From Streptomyces populi (GTDB taxonomy: Bacteria; Actinomycetota; Actinomycetes; Streptomycetales; Streptomycetaceae), in contig NZ_KZ626882.1 of NCBI RefSeq assembly GCF_002911015.1, positions 1 through 64,000 of the forward strand: a stretch of 64,000 nt of DNA, read 5' to 3'. The position numbers were made by a program, and so were the translations under genes. Shown piece after piece: positions 44,677 through 53,485 of this stretch. The number at the start of each line of letters is the position of its first letter. The stretch's first letter is position 1. The notes beneath the pieces are model-generated. The model saw nothing but the letters and a program-made list of their open reading frames with translations, searched no databases and was not told where the DNA came from.

Positions 44677-45093
44677 TCAGCAGGTGCCCCGCATGAGTTC
44701 CGCCAGATCGTGGTCCAGGTCCACCTGGAGGTGCTCCAGACCGACCGGCACCAACTCGGTGGTCTGCCGGAGGAAGTTCCGCACCTCGCCCGAGCGGACG
44801 TGGACCACGGCGGTGCCCTCGGGGGCGTGGAACTCCAGCACGGTGCGGTCGAATCCGTACGGCCGCACCCGCACGTCGCCGTGCCCCACCGCGTCCTCGA
44901 GCCCCGACACGAGCAGTTCGCGGGCGAAGGTCCAGCAGACCTCGACGCCCTCGAGCGTGGCGGGGGCGGGAAACGTCATGCGGACGGCGAACGGGTCGGT
45001 CCGGTCGTAGTGCAGCGTGGCCGGGATGCTCGGCATCCGCGGCGCGGCGGCGACGAGGCGGGCCTCTACGGGCTGCTCGATGGCGGTGGACAA
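44677..45093 (-). CDS. SsgA-like (SALP) sporulation/cell-division regulator
   Basis: A 138-aa SsgA/SsgB-family protein. Family features are IPATLHYDRTDPFAVRMTF, VCWTFARELLVSGL, HGDVRVRPYGFDRTVLEF and EVRNFLRQTTELVPVG. SALPs control septum-site selection and cell-wall remodelling during sporulation in streptomycetes and are confined to morphologically complex actinomycetes. The start appears to be TTG at 45093 behind GGGAG. Which SALP it is cannot be told. A longer open frame upstream lacks family similarity. Confidence 0.88.
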   Translation of the reverse strand: MSTAIEQPVEARLVAAAPRMPSIPATLHYDRTDPFAVRMTFPAPATLEGVEVCWTFARELLVSGLEDAVGHGDVRVRPYGFDRTVLEFHAPEGTAVVHVRSGEVRNFLRQTTELVPVGLEHLQVDLDHDLAELMRGTC

Positions 45094-45193
45094 CGCCTTG
45101 CTCCCTTGTGACGGCTGAACGGACTCCGGACGGATGAAACCGGTCAATTGAAGAGACGGAAGAATGACCCGGCGCGTGCACCTCTGGACCGAG

Positions 45194-45214
45194 TGACCTC
45201 TGTCACCGAGGTCA
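45194..45214. promoter_or_regulatory. Inverted repeat in the SALP/Asp-box divergent region
   Basis: TGACCTC-N7-GAGGTCA is a perfect 7-bp inverted repeat, 101 bp upstream of the SALP start and 178 bp upstream of the Asp-box gene. It could be an operator for either gene. The rest of the 298-bp intergenic region shows no gene. Confidence 0.5.
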
Positions 45215-45391
45215 TGCGCCGGAAGATCCACTTTCTCCGATCCTGGTGATCCCTCCCCGTTCCGCGCTCACCCGGCACCGAGGAGGACACCCGGGTGGCC
45301 CCGAGGGTTGCAGTCGACCGACATGTGGACACCAACGGGGGAACGGAGGCCGTCTGGACGCCGTCGGGGGAGTGCACTAGCTTCGCCCGCC

Positions 45392-46498
45392 ATGAGGAGC
45401 TCGGGAAAGACGAGACGCACGGTCCGGACGGTCGGCGTGGGACCCGCGGCGGCCGCGCTCGCCGCGGCGCTCGTGGTGGCCGCGCCGGCGGTGGCGGAGC
45501 CCGCACCGGCACACGGCGAGACGCCGACCCCGCGCTGGGCACTCAAGGACAGTGGCACGGACGCCCGTTTCCGTGGACTGTCGGCCGTCAGCAGGGACAC
45601 CGCGTGGGTGGCGGGTTCGAAGGGCACCGTGCTGCGCACCACCGACGGCGGCGCGCTCTGGCGGAACGTCTCGCCGCCCGGCGCCGGAGACCTGGAGTTC
45701 CGTGACATCGAGGCGTTCGACGCGCGGCGTGCCGTGGTCCTGGCCATCGGCGAGGGGGAGGCGTCCCGGGTCTACCGGACCGAGGACGGCGGCATCACCT
45801 GGACCGAGTCCTTCCGCAACACCGACGCCAAGGCCTTCTACGACTGCCTCACCTTCCTCGACCGGCGGCACGGTCTGGCGGTGAGCGACCCGGTGGACGG
45901 CAGGTTCCGCATCCTGTCGACCAGTGACGGCGGCCGTTCCTGGAAGGTGCTGCCCGGCGACGGGATGCCCGCCGCCGAGGACGGCGAGGCGGGCTTCGCC
46001 GCGAGCGGCCAGTGCCTGGTCGGTTCGGGGCCCCGCGACGTGTGGCTGGCCACGGGAGGCGGCGCGACCGCGCGCGTGCTGCACTCCGCGGACCGCGGAC
46101 TGACCTGGACCGCCACCGGCACGCCGGTCCCCGCGGGCGATCCGGCGCGCGGTGTCTTCGCCCTCGCCTTCCGCGACCGTACGCACGGACTCGCGGTGGG
46201 CGGCGACTACCGTGCCGACCAGGCCTCACCGCGGGCCGCGGCGGTCTCCCCCGACGGCGGCCGCACCTGGACCACCGCCGACCGGCCCCCGCCCGCCTAC
46301 CGCTCCGGCGTCACCTGGCTTCCGCGCAGCCGCACCGCCGCCCTCGCGGTCGGCCCCACCGGCACCGACCTGACCACCGACGGCGGCCGCACCTGGCGCA
46401 CCCTCGACACCGGCTCGTACGACACCGTGGACTGCACCCCGGACCTGGGTTGCTGGGCCTCCGGCGAGAAGGGCCGGATCGCCCGGCTGGAGCGCTGA
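45392..46498 (+). CDS. Secreted Asp-box (BNR/YCF48-like) beta-propeller protein
   Basis: A 368-aa exported protein. A Sec signal peptide (VGVGPAAAALAAALVVAAPAVAE) precedes about six Asp-box repeats: DGGALWR, DGGITWT, DGGRSWK, DRGLTWT, DGGRTWT and DGGRTWR. These mark blades of a propeller as in sialidases and the photosystem assembly factor YCF48. Catalytic sialidase residues are not evident, so a binding or scaffold role outside the cell is likely. ATG is at 45392. Confidence 0.87.
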   Translation: MRSSGKTRRTVRTVGVGPAAAALAAALVVAAPAVAEPAPAHGETPTPRWALKDSGTDARFRGLSAVSRDTAWVAGSKGTVLRTTDGGALWRNVSPPGAGDLEFRDIEAFDARRAVVLAIGEGEASRVYRTEDGGITWTESFRNTDAKAFYDCLTFLDRRHGLAVSDPVDGRFRILSTSDGGRSWKVLPGDGMPAAEDGEAGFAASGQCLVGSGPRDVWLATGGGATARVLHSADRGLTWTATGTPVPAGDPARGVFALAFRDRTHGLAVGGDYRADQASPRAAAVSPDGGRTWTTADRPPPAYRSGVTWLPRSRTAALAVGPTGTDLTTDGGRTWRTLDTGSYDTVDCTPDLGCWASGEKGRIARLER

Positions 46499-46516
46499 AC
46501 CGGCCCGGTCGCGCGG

Positions 46517-46544
46517 GACGCGGGGCGGCGGGCCGCCCCGCGTC
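46517..46544. terminator. GC-rich hairpin between convergent genes
   Basis: Bases 46517-46529 are complementary to 46532-46544 (13 bp) with only two bases between, so the innermost pairs would open as the loop. It lies 18 bp after the Asp-box gene. Confidence 0.7.
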
Positions 46545-46604
46545 GGCCGCCGGGCCCCGGCCGCGGGTCCTGCGGCAGGTCGGGGCCCGGGGCGGCGACG
46601 GGCC

Positions 46605-46901
46605 TCAGCCGAGGGTCTCGCGATAGCGCTCCAGGCCCGGGGCCGTCTTCGTCGCCACGAACTCGGTGACGCGGTACGCGCACACGCCCGCGGTGACGAA
46701 CGGGTCGCCCGCGGCGATCTCCTCGATCCGCGCCCGGTCGTCCGCGACGGCCAGGATCACGCCTCCGTCGCGGGGATTCTTGCGCCCCGAGGCGAGGAAG
46801 GTCCCGGCCGCGTACTGCTCGTCGAGCCAGGCGACATGGGCCTCCAGGACGGCGTCGACGGCTTCGAGCGGCGCGGTGTAGGACAGCTCCAGTACGAACA
46901 T
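46605..46901 (-). CDS. YciI-like protein
   Basis: A 98-aa protein of the YciI family (dimeric ferredoxin-like alpha+beta fold). Conserved parts are the N-terminal MFVLELSYTAPLEAVDA, the His in LEAHVAWLDEQYAAGTFLASG and DPFVTAGVCAYRVTEF. The role is unclear; the His-Asp pair suggests a possible enzymatic or dehalogenase-like function. Convergent with the Asp-box gene. Confidence 0.88.
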   Translation of the reverse strand: MFVLELSYTAPLEAVDAVLEAHVAWLDEQYAAGTFLASGRKNPRDGGVILAVADDRARIEEIAAGDPFVTAGVCAYRVTEFVATKTAPGLERYRETLG

Positions 46902-47102
46902 GATCGCGAGCCTACCCCCGGCCGCCCCGCCGCCCCGGTCCCGCGACGGCGGTCCCGCAAGTCCCCCGCGCCGGAACCCGGTCGAGCCGCCGGAACCCCT
47001 CACCCCGCCTCCGGCCCCGGCCCGCGTGTCCGGCGGGAGCCCCGCGGGCGGACCGCCCCGCGTCGGTCCGGGGGAGTGGCGGCCCGTAGGCTCGTTCCCA
47101 CC

Positions 47103-47792
47103 ATGACGACCGTGAGGATTCCCGCGGGCTGGCCCGCCACCGAGGAACAGGCCCGCGCCGTGCAGGACGAGTTGCGCGAACGGGTGGTGCTCGACGAGCC
47201 GGGCCCGCCGCCCGGCACCGGCAGGGTGACCGGTGTCGACGTCGCGTACGACGACGAGCGCGACGTCGTCGTCGCGGCGGCCGTCGTCCTCGACGCGGCG
47301 ACCCGCGAGGTCGTGGCGGAGGCCACCGCCGTCGGCCGGGTCTCCTTCCCGTACGTCCCCGGGCTGCTCGCCTTCCGCGAGATCCCGACCGTCATGGCCG
47401 CGCTCGACGCCCTGCCCTGCCCGCCCGGCCTGGTCGTCTGCGACGGGTACGGGCTCGCCCACCCACGCCGTTTCGGCCTCGCCAGCCACCTCGGCGTCCT
47501 CACCGGGCTCCCCACGATCGGGGTCGCCAAGAACCCGTTCACCTTCTCCTACGAGGAGCCCGGCGTCCGGCGCGGCAGCGCATCGCCGCTGCTCGCGGGC
47601 ACCGACGAGGTGGGCCGCGCGCTGCGCACCCAGGACGGGATCAAGCCCGTGTTCGTTTCCGTCGGCCACCGCGTGGACCTCGGCAACGCCTGTGCCCACA
47701 CCCTCGCGCTCACCCCGGAGTACCGTCTGCCGGAGACCACCCGCCGGGCGGACTCCCTGTGCCGCCTGGCCCTGCGGCAGGCGACCTCCTGA
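47103..47792 (+). CDS. nfi: Endonuclease V (deoxyinosine repair)
   Basis: A 229-aa endonuclease V. The RNase H-like active site begins with GVDVAYD. The wedge motif is PYVPGLLAFREIP. CDGYGLAHPRRFGLASHLG corresponds to the conserved DG-x-G-x-x-HPR segment. It nicks DNA next to hypoxanthine. There is no strong ribosome site before the ATG at 47103. Length is normal. Confidence 0.93.
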   Translation: MTTVRIPAGWPATEEQARAVQDELRERVVLDEPGPPPGTGRVTGVDVAYDDERDVVVAAAVVLDAATREVVAEATAVGRVSFPYVPGLLAFREIPTVMAALDALPCPPGLVVCDGYGLAHPRRFGLASHLGVLTGLPTIGVAKNPFTFSYEEPGVRRGSASPLLAGTDEVGRALRTQDGIKPVFVSVGHRVDLGNACAHTLALTPEYRLPETTRRADSLCRLALRQATS

Positions 47793-47879
47793 CGCCGTTC
47801 GTCCGACCGCCCACGTGAGTACGGCTCCTGAGTACCCGTACGGATGTACGGTCCTGCCGGGACCGGCAGGCTGGTCCGC

Positions 47880-48026
47880 ATGACGACGCACCAGGCACCG
47901 AACCCCTCCACCGGACCCGCGCGGCCGGGCGCCCGCGCGGTGACGACCGCGCTGGTCCTCGCCGTCCCGGCCGGCCTCGCCTGGATCGGCGGAATGATCT
48001 ACACGGTCATCGCCTGGACGACCTGA
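47880..48026 (+). CDS. Small single-helix membrane protein (48 aa)
   Basis: A 48-residue frame: a hydrophilic N-terminus MTTHQAPNPSTGPARPG, then one hydrophobic helix (TTALVLAVPAGLAWIGGMIYTVIAW). It is followed within 8 bp by a strong terminator, which supports it being a real gene. Streptomycetes encode short morphogenic membrane proteins of this size and topology; I cannot assign it to one. An in-frame ATG at 47844 gives a 60-aa alternative. Confidence 0.6.
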   Translation: MTTHQAPNPSTGPARPGARAVTTALVLAVPAGLAWIGGMIYTVIAWTT

Positions 48027-48033
48027 GGAACAC

Positions 48034-48066
48034 CGACCGCGCGGCTCGGCCCGAGCCGCGCGGTCG
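48034..48066. terminator. 16-bp perfect inverted repeat after the small membrane protein
   Basis: Arms 48034-48049 and 48051-48066 are fully complementary around a single base, so the inner pairs form the loop. It is suited to end transcription of the small gene and possibly of the convergent gene ending at 48137. Confidence 0.8.
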
Positions 48067-48136
48067 CGTCGGTGCCGGGGAGGCGGGCACCTGACCGCAG
48101 GGGCCCGCGCCCCGCTCCATGACCCGGACGGCAGGA

Positions 48137-49309
48137 CTACCGCACCGCCGCCACCCGGAAGGTGATCCCCGCCGCGCCGAGCCGCTCGAGGAGCGCGTCG
48201 CCCATCGCCACCACGGGCGTGACCTGTCCGGACGTCTTCGGCAGCTCGTCGAGGGCCAGGGACAGGGCGGACTCCGCGAGCATCTTCGCGGTCTCGCCGT
48301 AGCCGGGGTCGCCGCCCGAGACCTCGGTGTACACGCGCCGGCCGCCGCCCTCGCCGACGAAGCGCACCGAGAACCAGCTCTTCGCGCGGCGTTCGGCGCT
48401 CGGCCCCTCGCCCGGCTTGATCCGGTCGGACAGCCAGCGGCGCGCGGGCGGCAGCTGGGCGGCGGCGAAGAGCACGCTCACCCCGGCGACCCCGCCGAGG
48501 GCGACGGGCAGCCGCTCGACGGCCGCGTAGTGGCGGTAGCGGAAGTCCGGCCCATACCGCGCCAGGGCCCGCGCCGAGCGCTGCACCACCTGGGCGTCGA
48601 TCGTGGGCAGCGGCAGGGCCCACGCCCCGACCTCCTTGGCGAACCGCGGCGCGCCGAGGGGGGCTTCCACCCGCCGCCCCATCAGGCGCGGCTCGTGGTA
48701 CCTGCGCTCCCGCGCCGCGGCGAGCATGTGCCGGCCGCGGGCGAACTGGTTGAGGGCGGAGGCGAAGGTGCCGCCCGAGAACATCGCCCGGGAGCGCACG
48801 AATCCCTCCACCCGCAGCGGCACGTCCTCCGGGAGCTGCTTGACGGTGAACCAGGCGCCCAGGTCGTGCGGGACGGAGTCGAAGCCGCAGGCGTGGACGA
48901 GCCGCGCCCCCGTCTCCCGCGCGCGTGCGTCGTGCCGGACGTACATCAGGTCCACGAACTCGGGCTCACCGGTCAGGTCCAGATAGTCGGTCCCGGCGTC
49001 CGCGCAGGCGGCCACCAGATCCTCCCCGTAGGTGATGTACGGCCCCACGGTCGAGGCCACCACCCGCGCCTGCCCTGCGAGCTCGCGCACGGAGTCCGGG
49101 TCCGTCACATCGGCCCGCAGCACGCCGGGCGCGCCGCCGAGCCGTTCCCGCAGCCGCTCCAGTCTCTCGACGCTGCGCCCGGCGATCGCCCACCGCAGTC
49201 CCTCGGGAGCGTGAGCGGCCAAATACTCCGCGGTGAGCTCCCCGACGAATCCCGTGGCTCCGAAGAGCACGATGTCGTACGCGCGGTCCGGCTCGATAAG
49301 CCTGCTCAT
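48137..49309 (-). CDS. Saccharopine dehydrogenase-like / trans-acting enoyl reductase-family protein
   Basis: A 390-aa NAD(P)-dependent oxidoreductase. The Rossmann nucleotide-binding motif is IVLFGATGFVGELTAEYL, followed by AIAGRSVERL and VASTVGPY. The later HACGFDSVPHDLGAW is typical of the mycobacterial trans-acting enoyl reductase / saccharopine-dehydrogenase-like group. A lipid or polyketide substrate is possible. GGAGGGTG lies just before the ATG. Confidence 0.87.
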   Translation of the reverse strand: MSRLIEPDRAYDIVLFGATGFVGELTAEYLAAHAPEGLRWAIAGRSVERLERLRERLGGAPGVLRADVTDPDSVRELAGQARVVASTVGPYITYGEDLVAACADAGTDYLDLTGEPEFVDLMYVRHDARARETGARLVHACGFDSVPHDLGAWFTVKQLPEDVPLRVEGFVRSRAMFSGGTFASALNQFARGRHMLAAARERRYHEPRLMGRRVEAPLGAPRFAKEVGAWALPLPTIDAQVVQRSARALARYGPDFRYRHYAAVERLPVALGGVAGVSVLFAAAQLPPARRWLSDRIKPGEGPSAERRAKSWFSVRFVGEGGGRRVYTEVSGGDPGYGETAKMLAESALSLALDELPKTSGQVTPVVAMGDALLERLGAAGITFRVAAVR

Positions 49310-49742
49310 GACACCCTCCACCACTGTGGGCTGCGCTCGAACGTGCGGTCCCGCGCCACGTCGTGCGCGAAGCGCCGTTGTCGGTGGCTGAGGCTAGCGT
49401 GAGGTGGGAACAGTCGGACGACGAGGTCGCACGAACAGGCCGGAGGCAGCCGTGACCGTGTCGGAAAACGCGCTGAAAAAGTGGCAGAAGGTGCGTGGAT
49501 CCACGCACGGCCGGCCCGGTGCCCCGCGGGAGTCCCCCCGGGAGTCCCCCCTGGGCGGGGGGAGCCGTCGCGGCATAGCCCCCCGAGGCTGATCGCGGGG
49601 CCGGGCCCGTGCCGGGCCCGCGCCGGACGCGGGGCCGGGCCGACGGTGATCCGGGCCGATCGCGGTCGCGGTCCCGGGGCGACGCCACTTGCGGAACCGT
49701 CCCCGATCCCGGAATTTAACTAAGCGCTTGCTCGTCAGGGGC
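49310..49742. other. Region upstream of the acyl-CoA operon
   Basis: Apart from the short frame at 49452-49592, this stretch shows no gene. It is repetitive GC-rich sequence up to about 49690. An AT-richer segment then begins with the 8-bp palindrome AAGCGCTT (49722-49729) inside TTAACTAAGCGCTTGCTC, which looks like a TetR-type operator just upstream of the promoter. Confidence 0.5.
49452..49592 (+). CDS. Possible short hypothetical protein (46 aa)
   Basis: A GTG-started frame preceded by GGAGG at good spacing, beginning VTVSENALKKWQKVRG, a plausible amphipathic helix, then a Pro/Arg/Gly-rich tail. The second half may be only GC-rich noise. No homology is recognised. Low confidence. Confidence 0.25.
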   Translation: MTVSENALKKWQKVRGSTHGRPGAPRESPRESPLGGGSRRGIAPRG

Positions 49743-49771
49743 TTGCCCGGAGTGGAACACGTTCTTAACAT
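49743..49771 (+). promoter_or_regulatory. Promoter of the acyl-CoA catabolic operon
   Basis: TTGCCC (49743-49748) is separated by 17 bp from TAACAT (49766-49771). The predicted start of transcription (about 49778) falls inside the downstream palindrome. Confidence 0.55.
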
Positions 49772-49790
49772 CACTGATGTCACATCAGTG
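49772..49790. promoter_or_regulatory. Operator-like palindrome at the operon start
   Basis: CACTGATG-TCA-CATCAGTG is a perfect 8-bp inverted repeat with a 3-nt centre. It directly follows the -10 hexamer and ends 22 bp before the ATG. Repressor binding here would block initiation. Confidence 0.75.
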
Positions 49791-49812
49791 GTGTCACAGT
49801 GCTGGGGGCTTG

Positions 49813-50949
49813 ATGACAGCGGCAGGAACGCCGGGGCACGGTCCCCTCGCCGGGGTGCGCGTGGTCGAGCTGGCGGGCATCGGGCCCGGCCCGTTCGCCG
49901 CCATGCTGCTCGCCGACCTCGGAGCGGACGTGGTCCGGGTGGACCGGCCCGGCGGCGCCGGGATCGGGGTCGACCCGGCCCACGACATCGTCAACCGCAA
50001 CAAGCGGTCCGTGATCGTCGACCTCAAGGCCGAGGACGGCGCGTCCCGCGTCCTCGACCTGGCCGAACGGGCCGACATCCTGATCGAGGGCTACCGGCCC
50101 GGCGTGGCCGAGCGCCTCGGCGTGGGCCCCGAGGACTGCCGAGCCCGCAACCCGCGGCTCGTCTACGGCAGGATGACCGGGTGGGGCCAGGAAGGCCCGC
50201 TCGCCCACCGCGCCGGTCACGACGTCGCCTACATCGCGATCACCGGAGCCCTCGGGATGATCGGCGAGCCGGGCAGGCCGCCGGCGGTCCCCGCGAACCT
50301 CCTCGGCGACTACGCGGGCGGCTCGCTCTACCTCGTCGTCGGCGTCCTCGCCGCCCTGAACCACGCGCGCGCGACCGGCGCCGGACAGGTCGTGGACGCG
50401 GCCATCGTCGACGGCACCGCGCACCTCTCGACGATGATCCACGGCATGATCGCCGCGGGCGGCTGGCAGGACCGGCGCGCCGCCAACCTCCTCGACGGCG
50501 GCTGCCCGTACTACGGGACCTACGAGACCGCCGACGGGCTGTACATGGCCGTGGGCCCCCTGGAACAGCGGTTCTACGACGAGTTCACCGAACTGCTCGG
50601 CATCCCCGGACTCGGCCCCGCCCACAAGGACCCGGCGCGCTGGGAGGAACTGCGCGGGGCGGTCGCCGACCGCTTCAGGACCCGTACGAGGGACGAGTGG
50701 ACCGCCGTCTTCGAGGGCACCGACGCCTGCGTGGCGCCGGTCCTGTCCCTGCGCGAGGCGCCCGGGCACCCGCACCTCGCCGCCCGGGGCACCTTCGTCG
50801 ACCACGGCGGCGTCACCCAGCCCGCCCCCGCGCCGCGCTTCTCCGCCACCCCCACCGCGGTCCGCGGCGGCCCCGCCCTGCCGGGCGCCGACACCGCGGA
50901 CGTGGCCCGCGACTGGGACGTGCCCCGGCTGACGAAGGGCGACGGCTGA
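49813..50949 (+). CDS. CaiB/BaiF-type CoA-transferase (alpha-methylacyl-CoA racemase-like)
   Basis: A 378-aa family-III CoA-transferase fold protein. It opens LAGVRVVELAGIGPGPFAAMLLADLGADVVRVDRPGG-like residues and has NRNKRSVIVDLK, GMTGWGQEGPLAHRAGHD (with the racemase-type HD pair) and GDYAGGSLYL. The HRAGHDVAY context favours alpha-methylacyl-CoA racemase, which prepares branched acyl-CoAs for beta-oxidation. First gene of the operon. Confidence 0.9.
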   Translation: MTAAGTPGHGPLAGVRVVELAGIGPGPFAAMLLADLGADVVRVDRPGGAGIGVDPAHDIVNRNKRSVIVDLKAEDGASRVLDLAERADILIEGYRPGVAERLGVGPEDCRARNPRLVYGRMTGWGQEGPLAHRAGHDVAYIAITGALGMIGEPGRPPAVPANLLGDYAGGSLYLVVGVLAALNHARATGAGQVVDAAIVDGTAHLSTMIHGMIAAGGWQDRRAANLLDGGCPYYGTYETADGLYMAVGPLEQRFYDEFTELLGIPGLGPAHKDPARWEELRGAVADRFRTRTRDEWTAVFEGTDACVAPVLSLREAPGHPHLAARGTFVDHGGVTQPAPAPRFSATPTAVRGGPALPGADTADVARDWDVPRLTKGDG

Positions 50950-51067
50950 TGGAACCCCACCGGCCGTTCGTCCCCGGCGCGGACCCGGCACCCGCCCGTA
51001 CCCGCAGAAGCCCCCGCACCGCCCTCCACGAGGGCCTCCGTACCCCCTCCAGGAAGGCGTTCCCCGC

Positions 51068-52210
51068 ATGAAGCGGCAGATCTTCACCGCCGAGCACGAC
51101 GCGTTCCGCGAGACCGTGCGCACGTTCCTCGCCAAGGAGGTGCTGCCCCACTACGAGCAGTGGGAGAAGGACGGCATCGTCTCCCGGGACGCCTGGCGCG
51201 CGGCCGGCAGGCAGGGCCTCCTCGGCCTCGCCGTGCCCGAGGAGTACGGAGGCGGCGGGAACGCCGACTTCCGCTACAGCGCGGTGCTCGCCGAGGAGTT
51301 CACGCGCGCGGGAGCGGCGGGCCTGGCCCTCGGGCTGCACAACGACATCATCGGCCCGTATCTGACGGACCTCGCCACCGAGGAGCAGAAGCGGCGCTGG
51401 CTGCCCGGTTTCTGCGACGGCTCGATCATCACGGCGATCGCGATGACCGAACCCGGCGCCGGTTCCGACCTCCAGGGCATCAAGACGCACGCCGAGGACA
51501 AGGGCGACCACTTCCTGCTCAACGGCTCCAAGACCTTCATCTCCAACGGCATCCTCGCCGACCTGGTGATCGTGGTCGCCAGAACCACCCCCGAGGGCGG
51601 CGCGCACGGGCTGTCGCTGCTCGTCGTGGAGCGGGGAACGGAGGGCTTCGAGCGCGGCCGCAACCTCGACAAGATCGGCCAGAAGTCGCAGGACACCGCC
51701 GAGTTGTTCTTCAACGACGTCCGCGTCCCCAAGGAGAACCTGCTCGGCCGGCTCAACGGCGCCTTCGTCCACCTGATGACCAACCTCGCGCAGGAGCGCA
51801 TGGGCATCGCCGTCGCCGCCATCGCCGGGGCCGAACACCTGCTGGAGATCACCACGCAGTACGTGAAGGAGCGCGAGGCGTTCGGACGGCCGCTCGCCAA
51901 GCTCCAGCACATCCGCTTCGAGATAGCGGAGATGGCCACCGAGTGCGCGGTCACCCGCACCTTCCTCGACCGCTGCATCGTCGACCACTCGGACGGCCAA
52001 CTCGACGCGGTGCACGCCTCGATGGCGAAGTGGTGGGCGACCGAGCTGCAGAAGCGGGTCGCCGACCGTTGCCTCCAACTGCACGGCGGCTACGGCTACA
52101 TGACGGAGTACCGGGTCGCACGGGCCTTCACCGACGGCCGCATCCAGACCATCTACGGCGGGACGACCGAGATCATGAAAGAGATCATCGGCCGCTCCCT
52201 GCTCGGCTGA
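51068..52210 (+). CDS. Acyl-CoA dehydrogenase
   Basis: A 380-aa FAD-dependent acyl-CoA dehydrogenase. Signatures are ITAIAMTEPGAGSDLQGI, SNGILADLVIVVART, QERMGIAVAAIAGAEHLL and the C-terminal YGGTTEIMKEI near residue 366, which holds the catalytic glutamate of most family members. It performs the first step of beta-oxidation. The ATG has AGGAAGG upstream. The 118-bp gap after the racemase gene contains no further gene. Confidence 0.94.
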   Translation: MKRQIFTAEHDAFRETVRTFLAKEVLPHYEQWEKDGIVSRDAWRAAGRQGLLGLAVPEEYGGGGNADFRYSAVLAEEFTRAGAAGLALGLHNDIIGPYLTDLATEEQKRRWLPGFCDGSIITAIAMTEPGAGSDLQGIKTHAEDKGDHFLLNGSKTFISNGILADLVIVVARTTPEGGAHGLSLLVVERGTEGFERGRNLDKIGQKSQDTAELFFNDVRVPKENLLGRLNGAFVHLMTNLAQERMGIAVAAIAGAEHLLEITTQYVKEREAFGRPLAKLQHIRFEIAEMATECAVTRTFLDRCIVDHSDGQLDAVHASMAKWWATELQKRVADRCLQLHGGYGYMTEYRVARAFTDGRIQTIYGGTTEIMKEIIGRSLLG

Positions 52211-52232
52211 ACCCTCATCGAAAGGCTTACCA

Positions 52233-53447
52233 GTGAGCACCGAAGCGTACGTGTACGACGCGATCCGCACCCCGCGCGGTCGCGGCAAGCAGAACGGCTC
52301 CCTGCACGGGACCAAGCCCATCGACCTGGTGGTCGGGCTCATCCACGAGGTGCAGCGGCGCTTCCCGGGCCTCGACCCGGCCGCCGTCGACGACATCGTG
52401 CTCGGTGTCGTCGGCCCGGTCGGTGACCAGGGCTCCGACATCGCCCGGATCGCGGCCATCGCCGCCGGACTGCCCGACACGGTGGCCGGCGTCCAGGAGA
52501 ACCGCTTCTGCGCCTCGGGCCTCGAAGCGGTCAACATGGCCGCGATGAAGGTCCGTTCGGGCTGGGAGGACCTCGTCCTCGCGGGCGGCGTCGAGTCGAT
52601 GTCCCGTGTGCCCATGGCCTCGGACGGCGGCGCCTGGTTCGCCGACCCGATGACCAACCTGGCCACCAACTTCGTGCCGCAGGGCATCGGCGCCGACCTG
52701 ATCGCCACCATCGAGGGCTTCTCCCGCCGCGACGTCGACGAGTACGCGGCCCTCTCCCAGGAGCGCGCGGCCAACGCCGTCAAGGACGGCCGCTTCGACC
52801 GTTCCGTGGTCCCGGTCAAGGACCGCAGCGGTCTGACGGTCCTCGACCACGACGAGTTCCTGCGCCCCGGCACCACCGCGGACTCGCTGGCGAAGCTGAA
52901 GCCGTCCTTCGCGGACATCGGCGAGCTCGGCGGCTTCGACGCGGTCGCGCTCCAGAAGTACCACTGGGTCGAGAAGATCGACCACGTCCACCACGCGGGC
53001 AACTCCTCCGGCATCGTGGACGGCGCCTCGCTGGTCGCCATCGGCTCCAAGGAGGTCGGCGAGCGCTACGGCCTGACCCCGCGCGCCCGGATCGTCTCCG
53101 CCGCCGTGTCCGGCTCCGAGCCGACCATCATGCTCACCGGTCCCGCCCCCGCGGCCCGCAAGGCGCTCGCCAAGGCCGGCCTGACCATCGACGACATCGA
53201 CCTCGTCGAGATCAACGAGGCCTTCGCGGCCGTCGTCCTGCGCTTCGTGAAGGACATGGGCCTGTCGCTGGACAAGGTCAACGTCAACGGCGGCGCGATC
53301 GCGCTGGGCCACCCCCTCGGCGCCACCGGCGCGATGATCCTCGGCACCCTCGTCGACGAGCTGGAGCGCCAGGACAAGCGGTACGGCCTCGCCACCCTGT
53401 GCGTGGGTGGCGGCATGGGCATCGCCACGATCGTCGAGCGTGTCTGA
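52233..53447 (+). CDS. fadA: Acetyl-CoA C-acyltransferase (thiolase) of beta-oxidation
   Basis: A 404-aa thiolase. The nucleophilic cysteine is in NRFCASGLE near residue 92. EINEAFA, NVNGGAIALGHPLGATGA and the second cysteine in LCVGGGMG complete the active site. It starts with GTG 22 bp after the dehydrogenase gene and is followed after 38 bp by the multifunctional FadB gene; together they form the FadAB complex. Confidence 0.94.
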   Translation: MSTEAYVYDAIRTPRGRGKQNGSLHGTKPIDLVVGLIHEVQRRFPGLDPAAVDDIVLGVVGPVGDQGSDIARIAAIAAGLPDTVAGVQENRFCASGLEAVNMAAMKVRSGWEDLVLAGGVESMSRVPMASDGGAWFADPMTNLATNFVPQGIGADLIATIEGFSRRDVDEYAALSQERAANAVKDGRFDRSVVPVKDRSGLTVLDHDEFLRPGTTADSLAKLKPSFADIGELGGFDAVALQKYHWVEKIDHVHHAGNSSGIVDGASLVAIGSKEVGERYGLTPRARIVSAAVSGSEPTIMLTGPAPAARKALAKAGLTIDDIDLVEINEAFAAVVLRFVKDMGLSLDKVNVNGGAIALGHPLGATGAMILGTLVDELERQDKRYGLATLCVGGGMGIATIVERV

Positions 53448-53485
53448 CCTTCCCAACGGATCAAGGATCTACGGAGCATTCCCTG

